A DNA stretch of 64,000 bases from positions 62,001 through 126,000 of the forward strand of contig NZ_PDWW01000004.1 in the NCBI RefSeq assembly GCF_010093445.1, read 5' to 3'. The notes under the pieces were generated by a model that did no database searches, was not told the origin of the DNA, and was given only the letters and a program-made list of their open reading frames with translations. Source of the stretch: Pseudoxanthomonas japonensis. GTDB taxonomy: Bacteria > Pseudomonadota > Gammaproteobacteria > Xanthomonadales > Xanthomonadaceae. Made by a program: the position numbers and the translations under genes. Below are positions 39,044 through 48,441 of this stretch, in pieces (the first letter of the stretch is position 1; each line of letters begins with the position of its first letter).

Positions 39044-41758
39044 ATGGATGATCTGGCGGGAATTCTGGTGTTGCTCGGCCTGGCCGTACTGGCGGTGCCG
39101 GTACTGCTGATCGTGGCGCTGGTGGCGATCAGCGGCCTGAAGCGCCGCGTCGCCGATCTGGAGCGGCAGGTAAGCCAGCTGCGCGTGCCGCAGGCCGCCG
39201 TGGTCGCACCGGAGGCCGTGGCGCCTGTGCCCGCCGACACCGGACCCACCCTGGCGGAACTCGTACGCTCGCCGCCGCCGCGCGTGGAAACGCCGCCTCC
39301 CGTGCGGGCGACCACGCCACCGCCGATTCCTCCGCGCCAGGCGCCGCCGCCGGAGATCCCCGCACAACCTGCGGCCGCGTTGCCGCCGCGTCCGCCGCGC
39401 GACGAACCGCCGCCGCGTCCCGCCAAGCCTGATGTGTTCACCGTTGCGCTCCGCGCGGTGCAGCGCTGGTTCACCGTCGGCAACGTGCCGGTGAAGATCG
39501 GCGTGCTGGTGCTGTTCGCCGGTGTGGCTGCGCTGCTGAAATACGGCGCCGACCAGGGCTGGTTCTCGCTGCCGCCGGAGCTGCGCCTGGCCGGCATCGC
39601 CGCCGCGGCGCTGGGCGCGCTGGTGTTCGCGTGGCGCAAGCGCGACAGCAACCGCACGTTCGCGCTCAGCCTGCAGGGTGGCGCCATCGGTGTGCTGCTG
39701 CTGGTGGTGTTCGCCGCGGTCAAGATCTTCGGGGTGATCCCGGCCGGCGCGGCCTTCGCGCTGAGCATCGTGCTGATCGCCGGCGCGGGCATGCTGGCCG
39801 TCCTGCAGGACGCTAAGTCGCTGGCCGTGTTCGCGCTGCTCGCGGGTTTCCTCGCGCCGATCTGGCTTTCCACCGGCAGCGGCAACCATGTCGCGCTGTT
39901 CTCGTACTACGCGGTATTGAATGCGGCCATCGTCGGTATCGCCTGGTACAGATCCTGGCGGATTCTCAACCTGCTCGGCTTCGTCTTCACCTTCGGCATC
40001 GGCACCGCATGGGGGCTGTTCGATTACGCACCGGAGAAGTACGCCAGTACGCAGCCGTTCCTGGCCTTGTTCTTCGTCTTCTATCTGCTGATCCCGTTGC
40101 TGTTTGCGCGTCGCCAGCCGGCCGGTCGCCGCGACTTCATCGATGGCTGCCTGGTGTTCGGCATACCGCTGGTGGCGTTCTCGCTGCAGGCGGGCCTGAT
40201 GCAGGGCGGCAGCTTCGAGGACAGCCGCCTGCCGCTGGCGTTCTGCGCGCTGGGCCTGGGGGTGCTGTATGCGGGGCTGTCGTGGACATTGCGTCGCCGC
40301 GCGAACTACGACGTGCTCGCACAGTCGTACGCGTTGCTGGCGGTCGGTTTCGCCACCCTGTCGGTCCCCTTGGCGCTGTCGGCGCAGGCCACGGCGTGCG
40401 TGTTCGCGCTGGAAGGCGCCGCGCTGGCGTGGCTGGGACTGCGGCAGTCGCGGTTGTTGCCGCAGCTGACCGGTGCCGGTCTGCAGATCGCGGCGGCGGT
40501 GGCGTTCTTCATCGCCCAGGTCGACGTTGCCTCGTGGCGCGAGACCGTGGACGCGACGATGTTCGCCAATGCGTCGTTCATGAGCGCCCTGCTGATCACG
40601 GTGGCCGGTTTCGCCAGTGCGTGGGCGTACCGCGCGCGTGGCCATGGCGTGGCGCTGGTCTACTACCTGTGGGCCCTCGCGTGGTGGCTGGGCAACGGCA
40701 TGGTCGAGATCGATACGCATGTCGCCTATCGCGCCGAACCCGACGCACTGCTGGCATTCGCCGCGCTGACCGGCTGGCTGGCGGCCGAAGTGCATCGTCA
40801 TCGTCCATCCACCGCGTTGGCGTGGACGACGCTGGCCGCATTGGCATCCGCGGCTCCGTTCGCGCTGTGGCAATCGGAGGTGCACCAGCAGCCGTTCGCG
40901 GGTCACGGCGCCTGGGCGTGGCTCGCCTACGCCGTGCTGGGTGTGCGCAGCCTGATGTGCCTGCGCGACAGCGATCATCGCCTTGCCGGCGCGGCGCAGT
41001 TCGTGTGGTGGCTGGTGTGGCCGCTGGTCGCGAGCCTGCTTCTGGCCTGGTTGCCCGGCCACGTGGAGGGCATGGGCGGCGGTTGGCAGACCGGCCTCGT
41101 CGCGCTGCCGTGGCTGGTGGTCGTTGCGCTGGCGCTGTTCCGCTGGGACTGGCTGGCGGCCCCATTGGGCGGGCGCTTCGACGCATGGCGCACGCCCTTG
41201 TTCAGCGTGCTGTTCGTCGTGCTCGGACTCTGGTGGTTGGTTTCGCTCTTCATGTCCGGTGACGCGCATCCGTTGCCCTGGATTCCGGTGCTGAATCCGA
41301 TGGAACTGGCGCAACTCGCTACACTGGTACTGCTGCTGCGCTGGTGGATGCCGGAGGCGCGCGTGCTGCCGCCGTCGCGCATCGTGCTGCTGTCGTCGCT
41401 GGCGTTCGTGTGGATCACCTCGGTGGTGCTGCATGCCGTCCATCACTGGGGTGGCGTGCCGTGGAACGACAGCCTGGTCTCCGGCAGCCTGGCGCAGACC
41501 AGCCTGACCATCACCTGGAGCGTGCTGGGCGTGCTCGGCTGGGTGATCGGGTCGCGTCGCGGCCAGCGCATGCTGTGGCTGGGCGGTGCGGTGCTGATGG
41601 GCGTGGTACTGGCGAAACTGGTGTTCGTCGACCGTCAGCACCTGGGCAACTTGCTGGGCATCGGTTCGTTCATCGCGTACGGCCTGCTGTGCACGGTGGT
41701 GGGTTACCTGGCGCCGGCACCGCCGCGCCGCGTCGAGAACGAGGAAGCGACCGCATGA
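39044..41758 (+). CDS. DUF2339 multi-spanning membrane protein
   Basis: A 904-residue inner-membrane protein of the DUF2339 family, function unknown. An N-terminal helix (LAGILVLLGLAVLAVPVLLI) leads into a short coiled coil (LKRRVADLERQVSQL), a Pro-rich linker (about residues 60-130), the conserved block WFTVGNVPVKIGVLVLFAG, and then more than 20 hydrophobic helices to the C-terminus. The linker is notable for repeated PP and RPP motifs. The stop overlaps the start of the DUF3999 gene, so the two are probably translated together and act together (inference). The ATG lies after a weak GGGTAGG site. Confidence 0.9.
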   Translation: MDDLAGILVLLGLAVLAVPVLLIVALVAISGLKRRVADLERQVSQLRVPQAAVVAPEAVAPVPADTGPTLAELVRSPPPRVETPPPVRATTPPPIPPRQAPPPEIPAQPAAALPPRPPRDEPPPRPAKPDVFTVALRAVQRWFTVGNVPVKIGVLVLFAGVAALLKYGADQGWFSLPPELRLAGIAAAALGALVFAWRKRDSNRTFALSLQGGAIGVLLLVVFAAVKIFGVIPAGAAFALSIVLIAGAGMLAVLQDAKSLAVFALLAGFLAPIWLSTGSGNHVALFSYYAVLNAAIVGIAWYRSWRILNLLGFVFTFGIGTAWGLFDYAPEKYASTQPFLALFFVFYLLIPLLFARRQPAGRRDFIDGCLVFGIPLVAFSLQAGLMQGGSFEDSRLPLAFCALGLGVLYAGLSWTLRRRANYDVLAQSYALLAVGFATLSVPLALSAQATACVFALEGAALAWLGLRQSRLLPQLTGAGLQIAAAVAFFIAQVDVASWRETVDATMFANASFMSALLITVAGFASAWAYRARGHGVALVYYLWALAWWLGNGMVEIDTHVAYRAEPDALLAFAALTGWLAAEVHRHRPSTALAWTTLAALASAAPFALWQSEVHQQPFAGHGAWAWLAYAVLGVRSLMCLRDSDHRLAGAAQFVWWLVWPLVASLLLAWLPGHVEGMGGGWQTGLVALPWLVVVALALFRWDWLAAPLGGRFDAWRTPLFSVLFVVLGLWWLVSLFMSGDAHPLPWIPVLNPMELAQLATLVLLLRWWMPEARVLPPSRIVLLSSLAFVWITSVVLHAVHHWGGVPWNDSLVSGSLAQTSLTITWSVLGVLGWVIGSRRGQRMLWLGGAVLMGVVLAKLVFVDRQHLGNLLGIGSFIAYGLLCTVVGYLAPAPPRRVENEEATA

Positions 41759-43113
41759 AGAAGTTCCTGATGCTCCTCGGCCTGCTGCCGCTGATGGCGG
41801 CCGCGCAGGCGCCCGCGCCCGCGCCCTACGCGAAGCGCTGGCCGCTGGTGCTGTCCGGCGAGCAGGCCGGCGCGTATCGCGTCGTGCTGGCCCCCGAGGT
41901 CTACGCCACCACTGCGTGGCCCGACCTCCGCGACGTGGACGTGCTGGATGCGCACGGCAAGCCGGTCGCGGCGGCGCTGTTCGGCCCCGAGCAACCGACG
42001 GCCTTGCCGGCGCGACGCATCGTCGTGCCGTGGTTCCCGCTGCCGGCGTCGATGCAGGATGCCGGCACGTCGTCGCGCGTGTCGGCCCAGTTCGGCGAGA
42101 ACGGGCGCATCGTCCGCATCGAAGCCGACACCGGCGCCGCCACCGGGGCGGGTCCATCGCGAGCCTTCCTGGTCGACCTGAGCGGCATCCGCGACCGTGC
42201 CGAAGCGCTGGAATTCACCTGGGACACCGGCACGCCGCGCGAGGCGAGCTATCGCGTGGAGGGCAGCCACGACCTGCAGGCCTGGGACGTGGTGCAGGAT
42301 CGGGTGACGCTGGTGGAACTGCAGCGGGGCGCGCAACGCCTGCTGCGCGACGACGTGCCGATCCAGAGCGGCCTGCGCTACGTGCGCTTCGTGCCGCTGG
42401 ATGCGTCGCCCGCACTGCCGATCCGCGAAGTCCGCGTGCGCCTGGACGCCGTGCATCTGCAACAGGCCGTGCAGTGGTCGGAACTGCAGGGAAAGCGCGT
42501 GTCCGAGCAGGGCGTCGACGCGTTCATCTACGAGAACACCGGTCGCCATCCGGTCGCCTTCGCCGACCTGGCGATGGAAGACTACGCGGTGGGCGAGTGG
42601 ACGCTGGAAAGCCGCGACGCGACCGATGCGCCATGGCGGCTTCGTGCCGGTCCGTGGGTGGCGTATCGGGTCGGTGGCGATCGTCCGAGCGCGTCGCCCG
42701 CGCAGCCGCTGGCGAGCGAGCCGGCACGCGACCGCTACTGGCGCCTGCGCAATCGCAGCGCATTGCCCGATCAGGTGCCTACGCTGAGGCTGGGGTACCG
42801 CCCCGAGGTGATGGTCTTCCTTGCGCAGGGCACGCCGCCGTACGCGCTGGTGGCAGGCAGCGCAACGGCACGCAGAGCCGTCGTGCCGATGCCGGCGCTG
42901 GTGGATGCGCTGCGTCGTGACCGGGGCGAAGACTGGCAGCCTGCGCCTGCGTACCTGTCGCCGGCCTCGGCGCTCGCCGGTGATGCGGCGCTGATCGCAC
43001 CGCCCACGCCGCGCGACTGGAAGACCTGGCTGCTGTGGGGCCTGCTGGTGCTGGGCGCCGCACTGGTGGCGGCCTTCGCCTTCAGCCTGTTGCGCAGCCG
43101 TCCACCGGCGTAG
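41755..43113 (+). CDS. DUF3999 domain-containing exported membrane protein
   Basis: A 452-residue protein with a signal peptide ([18 protein letters not shown]), a large periplasmic beta-rich region and one C-terminal helix ([20 protein letters not shown]). It fits DUF3999, found almost only beside DUF2339 genes. The periplasmic part contains [18 protein letters not shown], reminiscent of a carbohydrate-binding-like discoidin fold, but this is only an impression. ATGA overlap with the preceding gene. Function unknown. Confidence 0.88.
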   Translation: MKKFLMLLGLLPLMAAAQAPAPAPYAKRWPLVLSGEQAGAYRVVLAPEVYATTAWPDLRDVDVLDAHGKPVAAALFGPEQPTALPARRIVVPWFPLPASMQDAGTSSRVSAQFGENGRIVRIEADTGAATGAGPSRAFLVDLSGIRDRAEALEFTWDTGTPREASYRVEGSHDLQAWDVVQDRVTLVELQRGAQRLLRDDVPIQSGLRYVRFVPLDASPALPIREVRVRLDAVHLQQAVQWSELQGKRVSEQGVDAFIYENTGRHPVAFADLAMEDYAVGEWTLESRDATDAPWRLRAGPWVAYRVGGDRPSASPAQPLASEPARDRYWRLRNRSALPDQVPTLRLGYRPEVMVFLAQGTPPYALVAGSATARRAVVPMPALVDALRRDRGEDWQPAPAYLSPASALAGDAALIAPPTPRDWKTWLLWGLLVLGAALVAAFAFSLLRSRPPA

Positions 43114-43184
43114 TCCGCGCTTCGTTTGCGGCATGCGGGGGCAGGCGGGACAATAGCGGTCTTTCCCGCTGCCCAGGACCTCCC

Positions 43185-44360
43185 ATGCCCATCGTCCGCA
43201 TGACCGACCTCGACCTCGCCGGCAAGCGCGTGCTGATCCGCCAGGATCTGAACGTGCCGATCGACGGTGGCCGCATCACTTCCGAGCAGCGCATCACCGC
43301 GTCCCTGCCGACGCTGAAGCTGGCGCTGCAGAAGGGCGCGGCGGTCATGGTCACCTCGCACCTCGGGCGACCCAAGGAAGGCGTGTGGAGCGAAGCCGAT
43401 TCGCTGGCGCCGGTCGCCGCGCGCCTGTCGGAACTGCTCGGCGTCGACGTGCCGCTGGTGAAGGATTGGGTGGAAGGCGTCGATGTCGCACCCGGGCAGA
43501 TCGTCCTGCTCGAGAACTGCCGCATGAACGTCGGCGAGGGCAAGGACGACGAGGCACTGTCGAAGCAGTACGCCGCGCTTTGCGACGTGTTCGTCATGGA
43601 CGCCTTCGGCACCGCACACCGCGCACAGGCCTCGACCCACGGCGTGATCCGCTTCGCCCCGGTCGCCGCCGGCGGCCCGCTGTTGATGGCCGAACTGGAT
43701 GCGCTGGACAAGGCGCTCGCCAACCCCGCGCGTCCGCTGCTCGCCATCGTCGCCGGCAGCAAGGTCTCCACCAAGCTGGAACTGCTGACCAGCCTGGTCG
43801 GCAAGGTCGATCAGCTGATCGTCGGCGGCGGGATCGCCAACACCTTCATCGCGGCTGAAGGCCATGCGGTCGGCAAGTCGCTGTACGAAGCCGACCTGAT
43901 CGATACCGCGAAGAAGATCGACGCCGACGCCAAGGCGCGCGGTGCCGAGATTCCGCTGCCGACCGACGTGGTGGTCGCCACCGCGTTCGCCGCCGATGCG
44001 CCGGCGACGGTGAAGGCCGTCGATGCGGTCGCGGCCGACGACCTGATCCTCGATATCGGTCCGCAGACCGCACAGCGCTACGCCGAGCTGATCAGGTCGG
44101 CCGGCACGGTGGTATGGAACGGCCCGGTGGGCGTGTTCGAATTCGATGCCTTCGGCAAGGGCACCGAGACGTTGGCGCACGCCATCGCGCAGTCGAAGGC
44201 GTTCTCCATCGCCGGTGGCGGTGACACGCTGGCGGCGGTGGACAAGTACGGCATCGCCGATGACGTCAGCTACATCTCCACCGGCGGTGGCGCGTTCCTG
44301 GAATTCCTGGAGGGCAAGACGCTGCCGGCCGTTGCCGCGCTGGAAGCACGCGCGCAGTGA
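43185..44360 (+). CDS. pgk: Phosphoglycerate kinase
   Basis: A 391-residue monomeric kinase that makes ATP from 1,3-bisphosphoglycerate in glycolysis. N-terminal substrate site [17 protein letters not shown] and [13 protein letters not shown]; hinge and nucleotide site [30 protein letters not shown] and [15 protein letters not shown]-terminal [16 protein letters not shown]. The ATG follows an AGGACC site. A GACAAT (43149-43154) resembles the -10 of tkt. The last codons overlap the gph start. Confidence 0.98.
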   Translation: MPIVRMTDLDLAGKRVLIRQDLNVPIDGGRITSEQRITASLPTLKLALQKGAAVMVTSHLGRPKEGVWSEADSLAPVAARLSELLGVDVPLVKDWVEGVDVAPGQIVLLENCRMNVGEGKDDEALSKQYAALCDVFVMDAFGTAHRAQASTHGVIRFAPVAAGGPLLMAELDALDKALANPARPLLAIVAGSKVSTKLELLTSLVGKVDQLIVGGGIANTFIAAEGHAVGKSLYEADLIDTAKKIDADAKARGAEIPLPTDVVVATAFAADAPATVKAVDAVAADDLILDIGPQTAQRYAELIRSAGTVVWNGPVGVFEFDAFGKGTETLAHAIAQSKAFSIAGGGDTLAAVDKYGIADDVSYISTGGGAFLEFLEGKTLPAVAALEARAQ

Positions 44361-44998
44361 GCCGCGATACGCTGTTCTTCGATCTCGACGGCACCCTGAT
44401 CGATTCGGCCGTCGGCATTACCCGCTGCATCGCGCATGCGCTTACGCAGCTCGAGCATCCGGTTCCACCGGAGGCCGAGCTGCGTGGCTGGATTGGCCCG
44501 TCGCTGCGAACCAGCTTCCTGCCGCTGCTCGGCGATCCGGTGAAGGTCGAAGCCGCCGTCGAACACTACAGGGAGCGCTTCGAGTCACACGGCTGGCTGG
44601 AGCACCAGGTCTATGCCGGCATCGGCGAGGCCATCGAGGCGCTGCACGCCGATGGCCACCGGCTCGCCGTGGTCACCGCGAAGAACGAACCGCATGCGCG
44701 CAAGATCCTGGCGCATCTGCCGTTCGGGCACCGCTTCGAGGACATCATCGGCGCCACCGCCGATGGCCGCCTGAGCCACAAGAAGGATCTGATCGGCGAA
44801 GCACTGCGTCGTCTGGCGCTGACGCCGGATGCTTGCTGGATGATCGGCGACCGCCACATGGACATCGATGGCGCGCATCACCACGGCATGCGCAGCGTCG
44901 GCGTGTTGTGGGGCTTTGGCGGTGAAGCGGAGTTGCGCGACGCGGGCGCGAACCGGCTCGCGGGCGCCCCCGACCAATTGCGGCCACTGTTCGCCTGA
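44357..44998 (+). CDS. gph: HAD-family phosphatase, phosphoglycolate-phosphatase-like
   Basis: A 213-residue HAD-superfamily hydrolase. Motif [10 protein letters not shown] near residue 9 carries the nucleophilic aspartate, motif II is [12 protein letters not shown], and motifs III/IV lie in [11 protein letters not shown] and [13 protein letters not shown]. The helical cap and length fit phosphoglycolate phosphatases, which remove 2-phosphoglycolate; another sugar-phosphate substrate is possible. GTG start overlaps the pgk stop (GTGA), so translation is likely coupled with pgk. Confidence 0.85.
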   Translation: MSRDTLFFDLDGTLIDSAVGITRCIAHALTQLEHPVPPEAELRGWIGPSLRTSFLPLLGDPVKVEAAVEHYRERFESHGWLEHQVYAGIGEAIEALHADGHRLAVVTAKNEPHARKILAHLPFGHRFEDIIGATADGRLSHKKDLIGEALRRLALTPDACWMIGDRHMDIDGAHHHGMRSVGVLWGFGGEAELRDAGANRLAGAPDQLRPLFA

Positions 44999-45273
44999 GC
45001 GGGACGCGCGCGATCAAACGCGCGTTTCATCGTCTCGTTTTTTGCGCAGTCGGGTGTGCGTGCGCAGCATCCATCGCATGCGCAGAGACCAAAAAAATAC
45101 CAGTCGTCCGGTGTGCGCGATGCTGACCAAAGCGCTTGAAAACAGCGCTTTCCGCACGTCGCCGCAAGCGTGAGGCACGCTGTCCCGGGACAGTCGCATG
45201 ACGTCGCGAAGCCCGGCCTCAACGACGCTGTTTCGCTGTGGTAGCGTTTGCGCGATCACACGGAACCCGCACC
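44999..45273. other. 275-base intergenic stretch before pyk, less GC-rich, with hairpins
   Basis: This gap is visibly richer in A and T than its surroundings (TTTTTT near 45038, AAAAAAA near 45092). It holds ACGCGCG/CGCGCGT (45004-45025), perhaps the gph transcript end, and a 7-bp stem AAAGCGC/GCGCTTT near 45130-45152. No convincing gene is seen in any frame. It presumably holds the pyk promoter; a small RNA cannot be excluded. Confidence 0.4.
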
Positions 45274-46743
45274 ATGACCGAACGCCAGCGCCGCACCAAG
45301 ATCCTCGCCACCCTCGGACCGGCGACGGACCCGCCGGGCGTGCTGGAAGACCTGTTCCGTGCCGGCGTCAACGTGGTGCGCTTGAACTTCTCGCACGGCG
45401 ATCCTTCCGGACAGGCGAAGCGCGCCGCGGCGGTGCGCCTCGCCGCGCAGCGTGTCGGCGCCGAGGTCGGCATCCTCGCCGACCTGCCGGGCCCGAAGAT
45501 CCGCGTCGAGCGGTTCGCCGAAGGCAAGGTGGTGCTGAAGACGGGCGACCGCTTTGACCTGGTGGCCAATGTCAACGCGCCGCCCGGCGATGTCTCGCAG
45601 GTGGGTGTGAGCTACCTCGGCCTGCCCGGTGACGTGGAGGCCGGCGATGTGCTGCTGCTCGACGACGGCCTGATGCAGCTGAAGGTGGTGTCGGTCGAAG
45701 GCGAGCGCATCGTCTGCACCGTGCTCAACGACGGCGTGCTGTCCGACCGCAAGGGCCTGAACAAGCAGGGCGGCGGCCTGTCGCTGGGCGCGCTGACCGA
45801 GCGCGACCGCGAACTGATCGCCTACGTGGCCGAAAACATCGGCGTGGATTTCATCGCCGTGTCGTTCTGCCGCAACGCTGACGACATGAACGAAGCGCGC
45901 CGCATCGCGCGTGAACACGGCTGCGATGCCGCGCTCGTCTCCAAGATCGAGCGTACCGAAGCCATCGAGAACCTGGCCGAGATCGTCGACGCCAGCGACG
46001 TGGTGATGGTGGCGCGCGGCGATCTTGGCGTGGAGATCGGCGATGCCGAACTGCCCGGCCTGCAGAAGAAGATCATTCGCGAGTCGCTGGCGCGCAACAA
46101 GGTGGTCATCACCGCCACCCAGATGCTGCAGTCGATGGTGGACAGCCCGATCCCCACACGCGCCGAAGTGCTGGACGTGGCCAACGCCGTCATCGACGGC
46201 ACCGACGCGGTGATGCTGTCGGCGGAAACTGCGGCGGGCAGCTATCCCGTCCGCGCGGTCGAGGCGATGGCGCGCATCTGCCTGGGCGCCGAGAAACAGT
46301 TTGAGATGGACACCGATTTCGAGAAGGCGCCGCGCAACCTGGAACGCGCCGACCAGGCCATCGCGATGGCGACGATGTTCCTGTCCGAGCACATCGGCGT
46401 GCGTGCGATCGTGGCGATGACCGAATCCGGCGGCACCGCGCGCTTCCTGTCGCGCTTCCGCTCCAATGCGCCGATCTATGCGTTCTCGCGTCACGACGGC
46501 GCGCGCCGCAAGATGGCGATGATCCGCGACGTGTTCCCGATCGCGTTCGACAGCCGCGGCCTGGCGCCTCGCGAGGCCGCGCGCGATGCGATGCGCGTGC
46601 TGCACGACCGCGAACTGCTGGCCGAGGGCGACCGCGTCATCTTCACCAGCGGCGACCACATGGAACGCCACGGCGCCACCAACACGCTGCGCCTGCTGCA
46701 GATGGGCGAGCGTGGCAAGGCCGAGGGTCTGGGCGAGCTGTAA
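45274..46743 (+). CDS. pyk: Pyruvate kinase
   Basis: A 489-residue enzyme that makes pyruvate and ATP from phosphoenolpyruvate. N-terminal TKILATLGPATDPPG, the substrate segment VVRLNFSHGDPSGQAK, the catalytic lysine in LVSKIERTEAIENL, and MVARGDLGVEIG binding Mg2+ are present, together with the C-terminal alpha/beta domain. ATG 45274 is the usual family N-terminus; there is no strong ribosome-binding site. Type I versus type II allostery (FBP or AMP/sugar phosphates) cannot be read directly. Followed after 137 bases by fba, which has its own promoter. Confidence 0.97.
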   Translation: MTERQRRTKILATLGPATDPPGVLEDLFRAGVNVVRLNFSHGDPSGQAKRAAAVRLAAQRVGAEVGILADLPGPKIRVERFAEGKVVLKTGDRFDLVANVNAPPGDVSQVGVSYLGLPGDVEAGDVLLLDDGLMQLKVVSVEGERIVCTVLNDGVLSDRKGLNKQGGGLSLGALTERDRELIAYVAENIGVDFIAVSFCRNADDMNEARRIAREHGCDAALVSKIERTEAIENLAEIVDASDVVMVARGDLGVEIGDAELPGLQKKIIRESLARNKVVITATQMLQSMVDSPIPTRAEVLDVANAVIDGTDAVMLSAETAAGSYPVRAVEAMARICLGAEKQFEMDTDFEKAPRNLERADQAIAMATMFLSEHIGVRAIVAMTESGGTARFLSRFRSNAPIYAFSRHDGARRKMAMIRDVFPIAFDSRGLAPREAARDAMRVLHDRELLAEGDRVIFTSGDHMERHGATNTLRLLQMGERGKAEGLGEL

Positions 46744-46842
46744 GCGGTTCCGGCCGCGCGGCACAACCGCTGCGGCTGCCGGAGCCGGGCGCGCTGCGGC
46801 GCGTTCTTCGCCGTGATTGCCCGCTCTCGGCGGGGTGCGGTC

Positions 46843-46848
46843 TATAAT
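46843..46848 (+). promoter_or_regulatory. -10 box of the fba promoter
   Basis: A perfect TATAAT lies 32 bases before the fba start codon. The only -35-like TTGCCC (46817-46822) is 20 bases upstream, longer than usual. Confidence 0.6.
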
Positions 46849-46880
46849 TGGTCTCTTTTTCGTCCCGCCACAGGAATCCC

Positions 46881-47885
46881 ATGAGCATCGAACAGCTTGC
46901 CGAAACCGCCCAGGCCATGGTCGCCGCGGGCAAGGGCATCATCGCGATCGACGAGTCCACCACCACCATCGCCAAGCGGTTCCAGGGCGTGGGCATCGAG
47001 AACACGGAAGAGAACCGTCGCGCGTACCGCGAGCTGCTGCTCACCACGCCGAAGCTGTCGGACTACATCTCCGGTGCCATCCTGTTCGACGAAACCCTGC
47101 GCCAGTCCACCAAGGACGGCGTGCCGTTCGCCAAGTACATGGCCGACCACGGCATCATCCCCGGCATCAAGGTCGACAAGGGCACGCATGCCCTGGCCGG
47201 CTGCCCGGGTGAAGTGGTCACCGAAGGCCTCGACGGCCTGCGCGACCGCCTGAAGGAGTACTACAAGCTGGGCGCGCGCTTCGCCAAGTGGCGTGCGGTC
47301 ATCACCATCGGCGAGGACATCCCGTCCGGCACCTGCATCGAGGCGAATGCGCACGCGCTGGCCCGCTACGCCGCGCTGTGCCAGGAATGCGGCCTGGTGC
47401 CGATGGTGGAGCCGGAAGTGCTGATGGACGGCGACCACAACATCGAAGTCTGCTATGAAGTGACCGAAGCCGTGCTGCGCTCGCTGTTCGGCGCGCTGTA
47501 CGAGCAGAACGTGCTGCTGGAAGGCACCATCCTGAAGGCCTCGATGGTCATCGCCGGCAAGGACTGCGAAGAGCAGGCCGACGTCGACGAAGTGGCCGAG
47601 TCCACCGTGATGTGCCTGAAGAGCACCGTGCCGGCGATCCTGCCGGGCGTGGTGTTCCTGTCCGGCGGCCAGACCGACGAGCAGTCCACCGCCCACCTCA
47701 ACGCCATGAACCAGCTCGGCAACCTGCCGTGGCCGCTGAGCTTCTCCTACGGCCGCGCCATGCAGCAGGCCGCGCTGAAGCTGTGGTCGCAGGACCTGAC
47801 CGGCAACTTCGCCAAGGCCCAGGCCGTGGTGTACGAGCGCGCCAAGGAAAACGGCCTGGCTGCGCTGGGCAAGTGGGAAGGCTGA
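46881..47885 (+). CDS. fba: Fructose-bisphosphate aldolase class I
   Basis: A 334-residue Schiff-base (class I) aldolase that splits fructose-1,6-bisphosphate. It opens with the animal/plant-type block KGIIAIDESTTTIAKRF and has GIKVDKGTHALAG, the KWRAVITIGEDIPSG strand, EPEVLMDGDHNIEVC and the Schiff-base lysine region LLEGTILKASMV, ending ENGLAALGKWEG. Class I rather than the metal-dependent class II is typical of xanthomonads. The ATG has CAGGAAT before it and a TATAAT 32 bases upstream. A terminator follows. Confidence 0.97.
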   Translation: MSIEQLAETAQAMVAAGKGIIAIDESTTTIAKRFQGVGIENTEENRRAYRELLLTTPKLSDYISGAILFDETLRQSTKDGVPFAKYMADHGIIPGIKVDKGTHALAGCPGEVVTEGLDGLRDRLKEYYKLGARFAKWRAVITIGEDIPSGTCIEANAHALARYAALCQECGLVPMVEPEVLMDGDHNIEVCYEVTEAVLRSLFGALYEQNVLLEGTILKASMVIAGKDCEEQADVDEVAESTVMCLKSTVPAILPGVVFLSGGQTDEQSTAHLNAMNQLGNLPWPLSFSYGRAMQQAALKLWSQDLTGNFAKAQAVVYERAKENGLAALGKWEG

Positions 47886-47911
47886 TCGCCCGCGCCACCT
47901 GAAGTGATTCC

Positions 47912-47944
47912 GACGCCGGCCTCGTGCCGGCGTCGTCGTTTCCG
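47912..47944 (+). terminator. Terminator of fba
   Basis: A 9-bp perfect stem GACGCCGGC/GCCGGCGTC (47912-47920 with 47926-47934), followed by GTCGTTTCC; the T-tract is weak. Confidence 0.6.
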
Positions 47945-47989
47945 GGGTCGGAATCCGACATTCAAGCGTGTCCGCCGCTCCGCCGATGC

Positions 47990-48070
47990 GTCATTCCCGC
48001 GCAGGCGGGAACCCAGCGCCTTCGGCTTCACGGCGGAAAGTCGCTGGGTCCCCGCCTGCGCGGGGATGAC
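47990..48070. repeat. Dispersed ~80-bp inverted-repeat element, copy 2
   Basis: A 29-base left arm beginning GTCATTCCCGCGCAGGCGGG and a right arm ending CGCGGGGATGAC match with two mismatches across a core CCTTCGGCTTCACGGCGGAA. Same family as the copies at 31300 and 48184. Confidence 0.8.
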
Positions 48071-48183
48071 AGCCCTCGTTCCGTCGACTCAGTGCGGGCA
48101 CCCGTTCGCTTGAATAGGGACGCGGCGACCGTCCTCTGCGGGGCTCAAGCTCCGTGCCAGCGGGGCATCCGGCCCAGCACACC

Positions 48184-48265
48184 GTCGTTCCCGCGAAGGC
48201 GGGAACCCAATGCCTTCGGCTTCACGGCGGGAAAGTCGCTGGGTCTCCGCCTGCGCGGGGAGGAC
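48184..48265. repeat. Dispersed ~80-bp inverted-repeat element, copy 3
   Basis: The left arm begins GTCGTTCCCGCGAAGGCGGG and the right arm ends CGCGGGGAGGAC, with the same core CCTTCGGCTTCACGGCGG as copy 2. The arms have about six mismatches, so it is more decayed. It lies about 195 bases from copy 2 in the same orientation. Confidence 0.75.
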
Positions 48266-48407
48266 GGGCCTCCTTCCTTCGCCCGATGCGGCCCCGCCGC
48301 TGCGAGCCTGAAGAAGGGCTCGGCGACTGTCCTGCAGGACGGGCTGCCATCCCTGAAGACCCTACTCCGTAGCGAAAGCGCGGCTGAACAAGTTTCTTCG
48401 CCTTGAA

Positions 48408-48438
48408 TATAATTGCCTAAGCATCTATATCATAGGCA
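48408..48438 (+). promoter_or_regulatory. Promoter and probable MarR operator of the emr locus
   Basis: A perfect TATAAT (48408-48413) is followed at once by the dyad TGCCTA-N13-TAGGCA (48414-48438), which ends three bases before the marR start codon. The dyad covers the expected transcription start, the usual place for a repressor site. Confidence 0.6.
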
Positions 48439-48441
48439 CCC

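Larger units (their letters stand above)
47886..48441. other. 556-base gene-free region rich in inverted repeats
   Basis: No credible gene is seen. The stretch holds the fba terminator (47912-47944), two copies of the dispersed ~80-bp inverted-repeat element (47990 and 48184), a surrounding direct repeat with a period of about 195 bases, and at the right end the promoter and operator of the marR-emr locus (48408-48438). Confidence 0.7.

Noticed and set aside
38894-42157. Very long minus-strand open frame opposite the DUF2339 and DUF3999 genes
   Set aside because: It mirrors the third-codon GC bias of the plus-strand genes, is rich in Arg, Gln, His and Ala without any domain, and lacks a ribosome-binding site. 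It is an antisense shadow.
45014-45259. Possible 81-residue minus-strand gene upstream of pyk
   Set aside because: No ribosome-binding site, no recognisable motif, and it lies in an atypical AT-richer gap; not supported as a gene.
47990-48265. CRISPR-like array
   Set aside because: Only two units, each an inverted repeat of about 80 bases with no regular short repeat/spacer pattern and no cas genes.
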